Source: Acanthosepion pharaonis (lineage: Eukaryota > Mollusca > Cephalopoda > Sepiida > Sepiidae). Taken from it: DNA of 64,000 nucleotides. The stretch spans positions 653,501 to 717,500 of the forward strand of contig CAHIKZ030001780.1 in the NCBI GenBank assembly GCA_903632075.3. The letters run 5' to 3'. The translations under genes were made by a program, and so were the position numbers. Below, in pieces: positions 45,601 through 56,406 of the stretch (position 1 is the first letter of the stretch; each line of letters starts with the position of its first letter). The notes under the pieces are model-generated. The model was not told the DNA's origin. It did not search any database and saw only the letters and a list, made by a program, of their open reading frames with translations.

Positions 45601-45899
45601 CAGTCACCTATTGCAACCGGTTGCCCTTGATCTCATTGATTTTGCTACCTGTAAGATTCCCGGCCTGTCGGTGACCTCAACAACTGCGAATACGTGCGTA
45701 AGTTCAATAATTCAAAACCCAAATAACTTGGACGGATTTTAAATGTGAATTAAGTTTAAGCGTGTAATGATTTTTTTTCTTTTTCTTTCAGATTTGGCGG
45801 GAATTTGGGCGATGTTATTTTTCACACATAATTGCCATGACTTAAACAACATGATCCAATAGAGAAATAAATTTTCACCATTAACACTGATTTATTTAC

Positions 45900-46750
45900 T
45901 GCTGATTTTGATTCGTCTTAATGAAACACCCTTAGATATAATCCGTATTAATGAAACACCCTTTATACATATGTAAATAGCATGATAAATTGGAAAAAAA
46001 GATTTTGTGATATGTTAGGATTTTATCGGACTGGTCTTTGTTGACGTTCCCACGTCTACACATGCGCACGAAACGAGAGACGCAGGTAGTTTCAATTTTT
46101 TTTTTTTTTAATTGAAAAAATATTTTTTGATTTAATTTTGCTAAATTCATCATTATTTTTTTTCTTGTTTATTTTCTTTTTCACGCCATCAAATTTTTCC
46201 CTAACTAATCCACACTGTGACAGAATAAAATCTACAAAGTATGATGATATATTGTAAGGGGCTGGACCCAGATTTACTGTGGCTGAACAAGCGATCAAAG
46301 CACTTTCCAGGCATTTTCGTCTCAGTGAATTATTTTCTCTTTTAATCAAAGTAGCATTCCCTATGTTAAAATTGTGGTCCGTTTTGTTACGATGAACATC
46401 CAATGCATCTTGTGTGTTGTTTTTTAAAATGTCCCTTTTCTGTTTATATAGTCTTTTGTTTAAAATTCTTGAGGTTTCTCACATATATTAATTCTGGTAA
46501 TATCTGAAATTGACAGAGTAAATTCCTACTTTAAGTTTTGCTTTGTTGTTTTGTTCTTTATTGGTTGTTTAGATATAGTTGTGATCATTTTTTATGTTGA
46601 GTTCAGATAAATTCTTTTCAGTTGTAGTTGTGATAGAGCGAGTTCGTAGAAAAAGATATCTTTTTGATTCGTTGGGTTTGTCAGGAAGGACAGCTCTTCT
46701 ATTTTGGAATATTTTATAAGCCTTTTGCTTTGGATTGTGTATGAAATAGG
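45900..46750 (-). mobile_element. PLE 3' fragment with GIY-YIG remnant (second lineage)
   Basis: Minus-strand translation: ETSRILNKRLYKQKRDIL and KTDHNFNIGNATLIKRENN (46545-46300) form the second half of a PLE GIY-YIG domain and its C-terminal tail. The RT is missing. The 3' UTR part (45960-46100) is matched in order by 53390-53530. A 31-bp tandem duplication (core TTAATGAAACACCCTT) lies at about 45915-45975. Confidence 0.65.
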
Positions 46751-46759
46751 GTATATTGA

Positions 46760-46778
46760 ATATACATACATACATACA

Positions 46779-46868
<90 letters not shown>
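46760..46868. repeat. (CATA)n(TA)n microsatellite
   Basis: About 11 CATA units followed by more than 60 bp of TA. Confidence 0.97.
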
Positions 46869-46871
<3 letters not shown>

Positions 46872-46911
46872 CTTGAATCCCATATATCTATAGTTACATA
46901 TATATATTCTT

Positions 46912-47135
46912 CAGGTGGTTGGAATGTCGAACTGAACCCTTTATTTCGCTCACTGGGATAGACTGTTCTAGTTCCACGTGCCATGTCTAAATGGATGTAA
47001 GTTATCAGTTATCTCCTGTTAATTCCCCACTCCAAGTTCTCCACAGCCTTAACCACGTATTGAACTCACACTCTTTGGGTCCTGTCACTGGATCTAATCC
47101 ACGCCTTTATCCACTGTACCATGTGTCCTTGTCAG
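46912..47135 (-). repeat. stand-alone tRNA-headed SINE with PLE-type tail
   Basis: Minus strand: A-box-like GGTACAGTGGATAAAGGCG, CCAGTGACAGGACCCAAAG, B-box-like GTGAGTTCAATACG, then the body TAGAACAGTCTATCCCAGTG and GTTCAGTTCGACATTCCAAC, ending at CCACCTGAAGA by the microsatellite. Highly similar to 17425-17637, but no PLE RT adjoins it in that orientation. Confidence 0.75.
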
Positions 47136-48151
47136 TGGTTGAAACTTTGGATAAATACCAAAGAAGTAACAAACTGGTTTACAGATATTAGAGATAAAAC
47201 AAACTGTACACTAATGCAGGTTGATATTGAAAATTATTATCAATCAATATGAAAAGAACTGTGCATGAATGCGTTGGACTTTGTTACACAGTACACGAAC
47301 GTAACTGAGGAAGAAAGGATCATTATTATAAATGCGAAAAGATCGGTACTGATGCATAAAGGTGAGCAATGGATAAAAAATTCTTATGACCACTTTGACA
47401 TCACATTGGGATCACTAGACTCAGCTGAGTCTTCTGACCTTATAGATCGTTTTATATTATACAATCTCACAGCGTATCGTGATGTTGGATGGTTCTAAAG
47501 AACTCTACTAACTTTAAAATCGATAAAATTAGAAAGATATTATATAGAGAACTTAAAAATGTCGGAACTTAAAAATTACTGTAAGCGCTAAATTTAAAAA
47601 GTGAACTTCCTTGATACAACATTGGATTTAATGAAAAATATATACATACCTTATAAAAAACACAATACTAAACCTTTGCATATACACCCTAAATCTAATA
47701 ATCTTCCATCTATAATTCAGCATTTACCTTTATCTATCGAAAAAAGAATAAGTAGTAATCCAAACACACCTTTTAGAAAGAATCTTTGTGTATTTAAATA
47801 CAATTTAACGGAAAAATGCCAAAAAATGTTTGTCGTTCATAAAAACTAGACGGCATGCGTTGAACCGATGTCATAATTCGTTGAAAAAAGCACCCCTACC
47901 CTACCTAGACTTAACCACTTTTCAAAAGTAACTCATATTTAATACAATAGTCAGCAATATAAATGAACACGCTACCGCACCTTATCAAAATGATTGGATT
48001 TCTCCGTATCCTTGGAAACAAATGTTATGAATGTATGTGCTTACAAAACTCAGTAAATTTCAAAATAAGTTATTCCAAAAATCGCTTGAAAAAGAAACAG
48101 AACTAGGGCCTTTAATTTAATTATATAACTGAATTTGAATTTTTTAGTTTC
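47136..48151 (+). mobile_element. PLE fragment, plus strand (same lineage as 9.3-12.25 kb)
   Basis: Blocks in order: a motif-A region (VDIENYYQSI, 47220), SVLMHKGEQWIKNSYDHFDI (47345), AYRDVGW with the YxDD box changed to YRDV (47474), VNFLDTTLDL (47600) and HPKSNNLPSIIQHLPLSIEK (47685). Coding decays by about 48110, next to the Gypsy LTR at 48152. No GIY-YIG domain remains. Confidence 0.75.
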
Positions 48152-48558
48152 TGTTTTTGAAACATGATAGTTCCTCTGTAGCGATGGCACCATATTTTAG
48201 ATCGGTTAATTTATAATATAAAATTTAAATTTGCATTGAGCACAATTTTGTAAAATAAAAATATTAATAAGTGTTATGGGGTCCACCCTTTTCGGATATA
48301 ATGAACTCGTCCTGCTGCCATAAAATAGCCACAGTCAGGCAGAGAAGATGAGTCGTATGGTAGTCGACAGTGAGTGTCGAGAGTCGGATAGAGGGAAGTA
48401 ACCTCTTGTAGATGTCAGTTACAAGCACGTAGACTCTAAGGAAGTCCTACTAACTAACAGCATTACCTTTTGTATTTTGTGTAAATACATTTAATTTCTT
48501 AGCTTAAATACTTGCGTTTGTCATTTATTGGATACCTATTTTTCACGCGGGATCCACA
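48152..48558 (+). repeat. 5' LTR of the plus-strand Gypsy
   Basis: Begins TGTTTTTGAAACATGATAG and ends GCGGGATCCACA. Against the 3' LTR it has about 30 extra bases near 48365-48400 and lacks about 55 bases present at 53100-53158; the rest is nearly identical. Confidence 0.85.
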
Positions 48559-48836
48559 AATTGGCGAACGAGGATTCGAAACTCACGCGGAAAAGAAAAA
48601 CTTTTCGTACGCCTAACCAGCAACAACTTTGCCACAAAGATTCAAACCCAAGCGGAAAAGAAAAAGCATCAACAAAAGAAAAATCTTCCCTCGACGTTCA
48701 ACAGGCAAATTGGCGTCGAGTGATTCGAACTCACACGAAAAAAAAAAAAGAAATAGAAAAATCCTTCCCTCGTCGTCCAACAACAAATTAGCGACAAACA
48801 ATTTCGTGGAGTAAAAATACAGAAAATTGAGTTATC
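48559..48836 (+). promoter_or_regulatory. Gypsy leader with four PBS-like modules
   Basis: Directly after the LTR lies AATTGGCGAACGAGGATTCG. Related modules recur at about 48630 (TTTGCCACAAAGATTCAAAC), 48711 (TTGGCGTCGAGTGATTCGAA) and 48787 (TTAGCGACAAACAATTTCG), each followed by A-rich GGAAAAGAAAAA-like sequence and TTCCCTCG(A/T)CG(T) words. Spacing is 69-80 bp. Only the first is in the normal PBS position. Confidence 0.7.
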
Positions 48837-49670
48837 ATGGAAGATTTAAAAAATATGTTGGTAGAACTAATAAAGCACCAAATTGAGCAACAGTTACAGC
48901 TACAAGAAATATGGCAAAAACAATTATTACAAACGCAAAAGGAAAATCAAGATAGACAAATAGAGCCCCAGGAACTAATATTGAAGTAGCAGTTAGATAT
49001 TGAAAAAGAAGCAACATTTTCGCAAGACGCTGTGTGGAATATCATAAAGATTTTTAAATATTCTCTAGATGAGGACAAAAATTTTGGAGATTACTTCAGA
49101 AGACATGAAGACATCTTTAATATAGACTGTCAAAATTGGACAGACGCTAAAAAGCTACGTCTATTGCTTAGAAAATTGGGAACTGAAGAATATACAAAGT
49201 TCGTGGATTATATTTTGCCAAAAAAGACGAACGAATTAAAATTTGACGAAGCAGTGACATGTCTTAAAGAACTCTTCAGCCCCAAAACATCACTCTTCCA
49301 TAGGAGGTGGAAATGCCTTAACCTGGTAAAGGGCGATAATGAGGATTATTCCACGTTTGCCGCAATAGTAAATAAACATTGTGACGACTTCAAACTAGCG
49401 GAATTAACCCCGGATATTTTTAAATGTCTCATCTTTGTTCAAGAGCTAGTTTCTACAAAAGACAGCGAAATGCGTAGAAGAATGCTGGCAAAATTACAAA
49501 ATGAACCGGGTCTAACATTACAGCAATTATCAGAAGATTGCCAGAGATGTTTAAGTATTAAGAAAAACGCAAAGGACATTGAAGAATCGGCTGTTTCTCA
49601 TATACGTAAGTTAAACAAAAATCTACGTTCTTCACCCTCCCGGAAGAAAACTAAAATTTTACGACAATGA
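48837..49670 (+). pseudogene. Gypsy gag
   Basis: Start at 48837 (MEDLKNMLVELIK), chosen because it matches the start of the minus-strand gag and opens a Gln/Glu-rich coiled-coil-like region. One in-frame TAG at 48987 (codon 51). Capsid-like sequence follows (NFGDYFRRHEDIF, DDFKLAELTPDIFKCLIF). The frame ends at 49668-49670, next to a 48-bp tandem duplication (repeat starts 49633 and 49681) with a 1-nt difference that shifts the frame before the zinc knuckles. Confidence 0.85.
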
Positions 49671-49978
49671 AAAAGATTCTCACCCTCCCGGAAAGAAAAA
49701 TAAAATATTATGATAAGAGAAAAACTACGACATACAGGACAAATTATGACGAATATCGAAGCAAATATAAGCCCCCACCATCAGCATGTTATCGATGTGG
49801 AGGACTACATTGGAACAAGGATTGCCGCTTTAGATATAAAAACTGTCATGAATGTGGAAAAAAGGGCCACAAGGCATCTCAATGTAGAAATAGAAAAGAT
49901 ACTAATAGAATAAGAGCTACAAGGATGAACAATGATGACAACACCAATGTAAGGAAATATGTAGATCTGGAAATTTGA
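49667..49978 (+). pseudogene. Gypsy nucleocapsid zinc knuckles
   Basis: 103 codons with CYRCGGLHWNKDC and CHECGKKGHKASQC. The second is a standard CX2CX4HX4C knuckle; the first has X3 before His. Role: RNA packaging. It is in another frame from gag, probably by the duplication described there. Confidence 0.9.
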
Positions 49979-49984
49979 AACAAA

Positions 49985-50452
49985 ATGATTAAATTACAAT
50001 TGGATTCGGGTTCCGACCTCACGATAATCAATTTGCAGACTTGAAAAAAACTCAATAGACCTACGATGTTACACACTCAAAAAATTGCCAAATCGGTTAC
50101 AGAAAAACGAATAAAATTTGAGGGAGAAATAATAGTGAATGTTAAATTTCACAGCAAAACAAAAAAACTGAAGATATACGTCCTGAAAGATACTGAAAAC
50201 TTAGTAGGTATCGACTGGATGCAGAAATTCAACGTTTGGGACCTACCTATTAACTCGTTTTGCAAAAAGTTAGAGGTTGAACAATCCGACACTATAAAAT
50301 TGAAGGAGGAATTATACAAGCAATTTCCTGAGGTATTTTCAAGCGGGTTAGAACGATGCAACAAATTTAAGGCCAAAATAGAATTGAAAGAAAACGTCCA
50401 ACCAATTTTTAGAAGAAAGCGAAATGTCCCGTTTGCAACTATAGAAAAATAG
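49985..50452 (+). pseudogene. Gypsy aspartic protease
   Basis: LQLDSGSDLTII carries the catalytic D-S-G (codons at 50003-50011). A TGA at 50042 interrupts; the frame continues as KIAKSVTEKRIKF and DLPINSFCKK to the start of the RT linker (IELKENVQPIFRRKR) and a TAG at 50450. Confidence 0.8.
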
Positions 50453-51340
50453 ATAAAGAATTGGAGAGACTTGAACAAACTGGGATTCTATCTAGTTTAG
50501 TGAGTGGGCTGCGCCGGTGGTTTATGTTAAAAAGAAGTCGGGAGAAATTCGCGTATGCGCAGATTTTTCGACAGGACTCAACAAGGCAATAAAGGACCAC
50601 CATTACCCCCTACCGAGCCCAGAGGAGATATTTACAAAGCTCAACGGCGGTAAGATATTCTCAAAAATAGATCTTAGTGAGGCTTATCTACAAATCCCAT
50701 TACAAGAAGAGAGTACGAAAATCCTTAATCATTAATACGCACAAAGAGTTGTACAAGTTCAACAGACTACCATTCGGAATAAAAGTTGCACCTGCAATTT
50801 TTCAGCAAACAATGGGCACAATGCTCACAGGCCAGAATTTCGCGACCGCTTATCTGGATGATATTCTAATTAAGAGCGACAATGTTGAAGAGCACACATC
50901 ACACATAAAAGAAGTTTTTAGAAGACTTCAGGACTTCGGTTTTAAAATAAAAGGAGAAAAGTGTGATTTCTTCCTAAATGAAATAAAATATTTAGGTCAA
51001 ATGATAAATGAAAATGGCAGGAAACCAGACCCAGAGAGGGCATCGGCAATTAAAAATATGCGGGAACCAAAAAATATTGCAGAACTGCAAAGTTTCCTGG
51101 GCCTAGCTAATAACTATGGCGAATTCATTGAGAATATGCATAAACTGAGGGCTCCATTAAATGAGTTACTAAAAAAGGAGCATAACTGGAATTGGACAGA
51201 GGACTGTAAAAAAGTGTTCAAAGAAATAATACAGAAATTAACGTCAGAGTTAACACTGACACATTTTAATCCCGAACTCGAAATAATTATTGCAAGTGAC
51301 GCGAGCTCACATGGGGTAGGTGCGTGTATTTTACACAAGA
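50453..51340 (+). pseudogene. Gypsy reverse transcriptase
   Basis: Two frames: 50517-50735 with FSKIDLSEAYLQI (motif A, catalytic Asp), and 50677-51390 with LPFGIKVAPAIFQQ and AYLDDI (YxDD at 50851-50862). Frameshifts near 50445-50500 and 50710-50740. All core RT blocks otherwise present. Confidence 0.85.
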
Positions 51341-51700
51341 TGCCGAACGGTACAAACAAACCCGAACGGTACAAACAAACACGCATCTAGATCATTATTA
51401 CCGGCGGAAAGAAATTATTCACAGATTGAAAAGGAGGCATTAGGCATAATTTTTGCAGTAACGCGTTTTCATAGATATATATATGGGAGAGAGTTCACAC
51501 TTCAAACGGACCACAAACCACTCCTTACGATATTTGGTTTGAAAAAAGGCCTACCAGTCTACACAGCGAACAGACTTTTAAGATGGGGAACTGTGTTACT
51601 GAACTATAATTTTAAACTGCAATTCTTACCATCAAAGAAAATCGGACATGCTGACGGACTATCGCGATTAATACCTACAAAAAGCGAACCGTTAGAAGAG
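51240..51700 (+). pseudogene. Gypsy RNase H
   Basis: IIASDASSHGVGACI (first catalytic Asp at 51298), then ERNYSQIEKEALGIIFAVTR and FTLQTDHKPLLTIFG, HADGLSRLIP. A 19-bp tandem duplication (51342-51360 and 51361-51379) shifts the frame between the first two blocks. Confidence 0.85.
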
Positions 51701-52459
51701 TCGGTAATTGCCGCATTACAAGCGGAAGATGAAATCAGCAAAGTACTAGGCAATACAATAAAGGAACTACCTGTAACGCTGCTAGAAATAAGACGAGAGG
51801 CAGAAAGAGGCGACTTTATTCAGGAGACCAAGAAAATAATAGAAGACAAAATGAAGAATTTAGCAGACAGTTTTTCAAGCTGTGACAACATATTGTTGTA
51901 TAATGAGAGAGTTGTAATACCAAAATCACTACGAAGAAGGATCTTAAAAGATTTTCACTTAGGACACCCGGGAAAAAACCGGATGAAATCATTCATGAGG
52001 AGTTTTGTATACTGGCCGAATATGGACGATGATATCACGCAGATGGTGGAAAGTTGCAAAGGTTGTACTGCTGTGGCGAAGGCACCAACCTCTATACAAA
52101 AGCCATGGCCTAAAGTCGACAGACCGTGGTCCAGAATACACGTGGATTACGCAGGACCCATTGAAGGTTATTATTACCTAATAGCAATAGACAGTTTTAG
52201 CAAATGGCCTGAGGTTGCCAGATTCAAGCACCCAACAACAGAAAACACCATAAATTGTTTAATTGAACTATTTGCTAGATTTGGTGTCGCAGACTGCGTA
52301 GTAGGCGATAATGACACACAGTTTACATCCAGCGATTTTAAAGAATTTTGCGAGATGTACCAAGTAAAACATATTAGGATAGCGCCATACCATCCCAGGT
52401 CCAATGGACAAGCCGAGAGATTTGTCGACACTATGAAAAGAGCACTAAAAAAAAGCTGA
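51700..52459 (+). pseudogene. Gypsy integrase, catalytic residues intact
   Basis: Part of the open frame 51320-52459 (379 codons). N-terminal HHCC zinc-binding region: FHLGHPGKNRM and CKGC. Catalytic core: Asp in HVDYAGP (52145), Asp in VVGDNDTQF (52307) and Glu in NGQAERF (52415), which gives D,D-35-E spacing. The usual DNGTQF reads DNDTQF. The frame ends at a TGA after a run of A's at about 52447; the C-terminal domain is in another frame. Confidence 0.9.
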
Positions 52460-52838
52460 GGACATACCAACGACAAAAGCTCTACAGCAATTTCTACAAG
52501 TATATAGGATAACACCCAACGCAAACACACCATCGGAATTAATGTTGGCGCGGAAAATAAGATCGGTGTTTGATAAACTATTACCGAGCAAAAGCAAAGA
52601 TCAATATACACCGATGGTACCAAAGAGATCATTCAAACCTGGAGAACGGGTTTATTTCAAAAATTTTAGAAACAATATGTGGTACTGGGAGCCGAGTACA
52701 GTAATCAATAGAATCAGAATACTAATGTATACCATAAAAGGCGAAAAGTTCACACACAGAAGACATATCGACCAGCTACAGAAAAGACGAATTGAGGAAC
52801 CAAGCTCGTTATCCGCAGAAGATGACTGTTTTTGAAAC
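52447..52838 (+). pseudogene. Gypsy integrase C-terminal domain
   Basis: After the frameshift the coding continues (ALQQFLQVYRITPNANTPSE) and then KPGERVYFKNF, with a basic tail HRRHIDQLQKRR. Its TGA lies inside the 3' LTR (52833-52835), so ORF and LTR overlap by 9 bases. Confidence 0.8.
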
Positions 52839-53259
52839 ATGATAGTTCCTCTGTAGCGATGGCACCATATTTTAGATCGGTTAATTTATAATATTTCTCC
52901 TCTGTAAATTTGCATTGAGCACAATTTTGTAAAATAAAAATATTAATAAGTGTTATGGGGTCCACCCTTTTCGGATATAATGGACTCGTCCTGCTGCCAT
53001 AAAATAGCCACAGTCAAACAGAGAAGATGAGTCGTACCGAGTGAAGTAACCTCTTGTAGAAGTCAGTTACAAGCACGTAGACTCTAAGGAAGTCCTACTT
53101 CGAGACTGTATATATCTATCTGTATTTGCTACTAACCGGTGTTCCTGGATTTTACTAACAGCATTACCTTTTGTATTTTGTGTAAATACATTTAATTTCT
53201 TAGCTTAAATACTTGCGTTTGTCATTTATTGGATACCTATTTTTCACGCGGGATCCACA
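52827..53259 (+). repeat. 3' LTR of the plus-strand Gypsy
   Basis: Matches 48152-48558 except for indels. The purine run expected just before it is weak (GCAGAAGATGAC). Confidence 0.85.
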
Positions 53260-53329
53260 ACAATAAGAATACCGGATTATCTATCTTACTATTCTGCCTT
53301 TTATTATAATATATATATACATATATATG

Positions 53330-53570
53330 TGTGTGGGGGGGATAATGATGTATAAATGGTTATCTAAATTTTTATATATTAATAAGAGTTTTGAATGAAA
53401 AGATGTATGACAAATTGTAAAAAGTTTTGTGACGTTTCATCCTTTAAAACTTCATTGGACGGCGCTGTTTTTTTTTGTTACATTTGATGTGACTACACCT
53501 GCGCACGAACGAAAAATGTTGTGAATTTCAATATTTTGAATTTTTTTTTTCCAATCTATTAACTCCACAG
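53330..53570 (-). repeat. PLE 3'-UTR-like fragment
   Basis: Matches 45960-46100 in order (ATGACAAATTGTAAAAAG/ATGATAAATTGGAAAAAA, TGCGCACGAA) in the same orientation as that minus-strand PLE. No coding. Confidence 0.5.
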
Positions 53571-54500
53571 ATTCCCTAAAAAATAAGCATACCATGATGA
53601 AAAATGGCACAAAGTTAATGAAAGCAATCTATATCAATCTGTCCTTATCTATCTATCTATCTATCTATCTCAGCATGTTCCTATCTATCCATCTAACCAT
53701 AATCTCAAAATAGATTTCAACTAAATTGTTAAACGCACTGAAGACTGTCATCTTTATTTGTTTGTACAGAGTTACCTCAATGAGTTCGTTGCCAAACAAA
53801 GAAAACAATATTACACAATAAAACTCTCTATTTTCAACATTGCCAACACACTGGAAAACATACCATTTTCCATAACCATGATGATCCAACATTACACGAT
53901 GAAATTTTCAGCTCAAAATGTCTGTATCGGGCTACGGATTTATTGACCCCATCTCGTATTTCAAAGACCTACCTCGTAAGCTGATATTCTTCGTTCTTCA
54001 GAAAATGTTGCTTATTTTACAATTCGATAGGCGACAAACATTCAACATTTTATAGAAATTATAATAGATTTTCATCGATAAATATTATTTTGACAGATCG
54101 ATTCATCATTTTAGTTGTAAGCTGACGGCTTTCATTTCGGGCAGAGATTCAAACAGTTGCTTGTCATCTAATGCCTGCTGAGATCACTTCCGCTTCCTCT
54201 CTAGGTGTGTGTGTGTGCACGTGTGTATGTGTGTTGTGTGCGCAGTCGTGAGTGAGAGAGGGAGAGTGATTCAAAAATCAATTGCGAGCGAATAAGATTA
54301 ATACGCATTAAAAATAGATAAGGGAGAGGTAAAGAAGAATACACAGGGATAGAAAGCAAACAAGAAAGAGAAAATGAAAGAGAGAGGGTTAAGTCTATCT
54401 CTAGAGGGAGGTGGAGAGAGCGAAAAGAAATATTGAAGACACGGGAGTATTGTGATAACAGAAAGAGCGTCAAAAGATGTGCTAATTTTAAAAACTTTGG
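53571..54500. other. unassigned, with (TATC)n at 53648-53672
   Basis: Short simple repeats (TATC; GT near 54205) and a purine-biased part at 54240-54430. No gene recognised. Confidence 0.4.
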
Positions 54501-54509
54501 AGATCTTGC

Positions 54510-54525
54510 CCCCTCTCTCTCTCTA

Positions 54526-54595
<70 letters not shown>

Positions 54596-54910
54596 CCATT
54601 TTCTCTCTCTTATTTTCAACTTCTTTGTATTTCTTTTTTTGTCACTTTTTCAGTCTCACTCAGACTCTCTCTTCATTTCTCTTTCTCTTTTGTTTCTCAC
54701 TTTTCTTCTCTCTTTTTTCTTCTCTTTTTCGGTCTCTTCTTCTCTTTTTCTTTGCTTTTCACTATTCTCTCTCTCTTTTTCTCCCTCTATCTTTCGCCGT
54801 TTCTCTTTCTCTTTGCCTCTTCCATTGTTATTTTTCTTTCTTTGTTTCTTTTTCTATCGCTTTCTCAGTATTTCTTTATTTTTCTTTTTTACTCTCTGGA
54901 TTTCTCTTTC
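54510..54910 (+). repeat. pyrimidine tract with (CT)n(CA)n
   Basis: (CT)n then (CA)n at 54514-54590, then about 300 bp of C/T-rich sequence. Phe/Ser/Leu-rich frames of 120-180 codons in all three plus frames are composition artefacts. Confidence 0.9.
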
Positions 54911-54918
54911 TAATCAAG

Positions 54919-55305
54919 GCTTATGGCCACATCACGTTGAAACACCGGTTTCTGTACGACCAACGAAGTTAAGCAACATCGTCTGGTCAGTATCTAGATA
55001 GGTGACCACTTGGGAAAACCAGGTGCTGCAAGCTTAACAGTGTGGTTGGTGTAGTGGATAATGGCTCGGAATTTTTAATCGGAGAGCCGAGTTCCAGTTG
55101 GGTTCGTTATACTTAGTTACGCACAAATACCCTTGGCAAAGGCATGAATCCATCTTTTCTACACCCCAGCTATTGGTTAATTATTAAGACTTGTATCATT
55201 AAATTCTTATTATCTCACAAAATACAAGATTCTTACAATCTAAAATATTTTCTGACTTTAAATAACCTGTAAAAAATCCGTAGAAAGCAAATGAGTCAAT
55301 CAATG
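54919..55305 (+). repeat. 5S-rRNA/tRNA chimeric SINE (family 1), best copy
   Basis: 54919-55035 (117 nt) follows 5S rRNA from end to end: GCTTATGGCCACATCACGTT, GAAACACCGGTTTC, GAAGTTAAGCAACATCGTC, TAGATAGGTGACCACTTGGG, CCAGGTGCTGCAAGCTT. It includes the internal control region used by Pol III. A tRNA-like unit follows (TTGGTGTAGTGGATAATGGC, GAGAGCCGAGTTCCAG), then the family body and tail (CCTTGGCAAAGGCATGAATC, AGATTCTTACAATC, GCTTT-like, GTAGAAAGCAAATGAG). Confidence 0.85.
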
Positions 55306-55486
55306 AAATAGTGATTAGCTACACAGTCATGTCTTTTACATTTATTTACATTCTCTGGAATAAAAATTGATTCAAACTTACGTAACCACAAAAGAGATCA
55401 GTTTATATATTGATTGTAATATAGAATTGATCCCCCACTTAATATCCACATTATAATTTCTTGTTTGTTTATCAAATGCTGATTAG

Positions 55487-55650
55487 GCATGAATCCAGTT
55501 GTTCTCTCCTCAGCTATGGATTAATTTTATCACTAAATCATTATCATCCCCCCCACCCAAAAAAGAAATTCTTACAATCTAAAAATATTTTCTAGCTTTA
55601 AATATCCTGCAAATGGTTGATAATCTGTAGAAAATGAATCAATCAAACAA
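55487..55650 (+). repeat. SINE family 1, 3' portion
   Basis: Begins at GGCATGAATCCAG within the body and carries the tail (TTCTTACAATCTAAAAAT, CTAGCTTTAAATATCCTGC, GGTTGATAATCTGTAG). 5'-truncated. Confidence 0.7.
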
Positions 55651-55774
55651 TCTTTCTAACCAATTCATCTTTTTTTTTCTCTTCCACTATCATTTCTGTC
55701 TCTCATGTTTCACTCACATGTGAGGGTGGAGATGGTAACATTAGAGTCGACAAACTTCTGTTTACAATCAGAAA

Positions 55775-55990
55775 AAAAGTCCGCTGAAATTCCTTAGACA
55801 CATACTGTGGAAAGAAGGCTTGAAGAATTGAACACCCACAAAGCAAGAGAAATAGAGAAACAGTGGATAAATGGATGACAAGACAAAGACAAAGAGAGAT
55901 GATAAAGAGGCAAAGTTATTTAGAGCAACAAAAGACAGGAAGTTGTGGAGAGCCATAAACAGACAGAGCATACAAAAGAAAGTAAGGCTT
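55775..55990 (+). mobile_element. LINE C-terminal scrap (family A)
   Basis: Plus-strand translation gives LKFLRHILWKEGLKN and LFRATKDRKLWRA, the last part of the family-A ORF; the copy near 31100 has RATKDRKLWRT. Confidence 0.6.
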
Positions 55991-56329
55991 CTACTCTCTT
56001 AGTTCTTCTTTTTTTATTTTTTATTAATGTTGTCATTGCATCAACAGGTTATTTTCCGTTTGTCTTCAGTTTTCTAGTTTGAATCTTTCAAATCTGTAAT
56101 AATTTTATTTGTTACGACTACAAACAGGAATATTTCATATTTTTCTTCTAATTAATCAACTAATTGTAAATCATAATTTTGCAGTGGCTTTTAAATTTCT
56201 CCTCACAGACATTCTTCTTTTTCTACCGTTGTATATTTGTTTTGCAAACAACTGCTTTCCACCTTTATTTAATCTTTATTTTTCTCTTTTTTTCTTCTCT
56301 TTAAAATGTTATCCGTTTCCATTTTAATC

Positions 56330-56406
<77 letters not shown>

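Larger units (their letters stand above)
42605..45870 (+). mobile_element. autonomous-type Helitron, decayed and 3'-truncated
   Basis: The 5' terminus-like sequence TCTGTATCTATAAATGAC is preceded by A, as in Helitrons. There follow a tandem repeat (42845-43340), an N-terminal ORF with repeats (43900-44631) and further coding blocks (44628-45600) matching the Helitron helicase-like domain. The Rep catalytic region and helicase proper are absent, and no hairpin-CTRR end was found before 45870. Largest Helitron relic here. Confidence 0.75.
48152..53259 (+). mobile_element. Ty3/Gypsy LTR retrotransposon, plus strand, near full length
   Basis: 5.1 kb with two LTRs, repeated PBS-like leader, gag with two zinc knuckles, protease, RT, RNase H and integrase, in the usual Gypsy order with integrase last. 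No envelope-like ORF. The zinc-knuckle gag suggests a Mag-type lineage (inference). Several frameshifts and stops inactivate it. I see no convincing target-site duplication (GTTTC before, ACAAT after). Confidence 0.9.

Noticed and set aside
48140..53270. Target-site duplication around the plus-strand Gypsy
   Set aside because: Flanks GTTTC and ACAAT do not match; not claimed.
54433..55001. Three overlapping plus-strand frames of 120-179 codons
   Set aside because: Pyrimidine tract; Phe/Ser/Leu repeats in every frame.
54919..55035. Functional 5S rRNA gene
   Set aside because: Diverged, fused to a tRNA-like head and SINE tail, and repeated elsewhere in the same arrangement.
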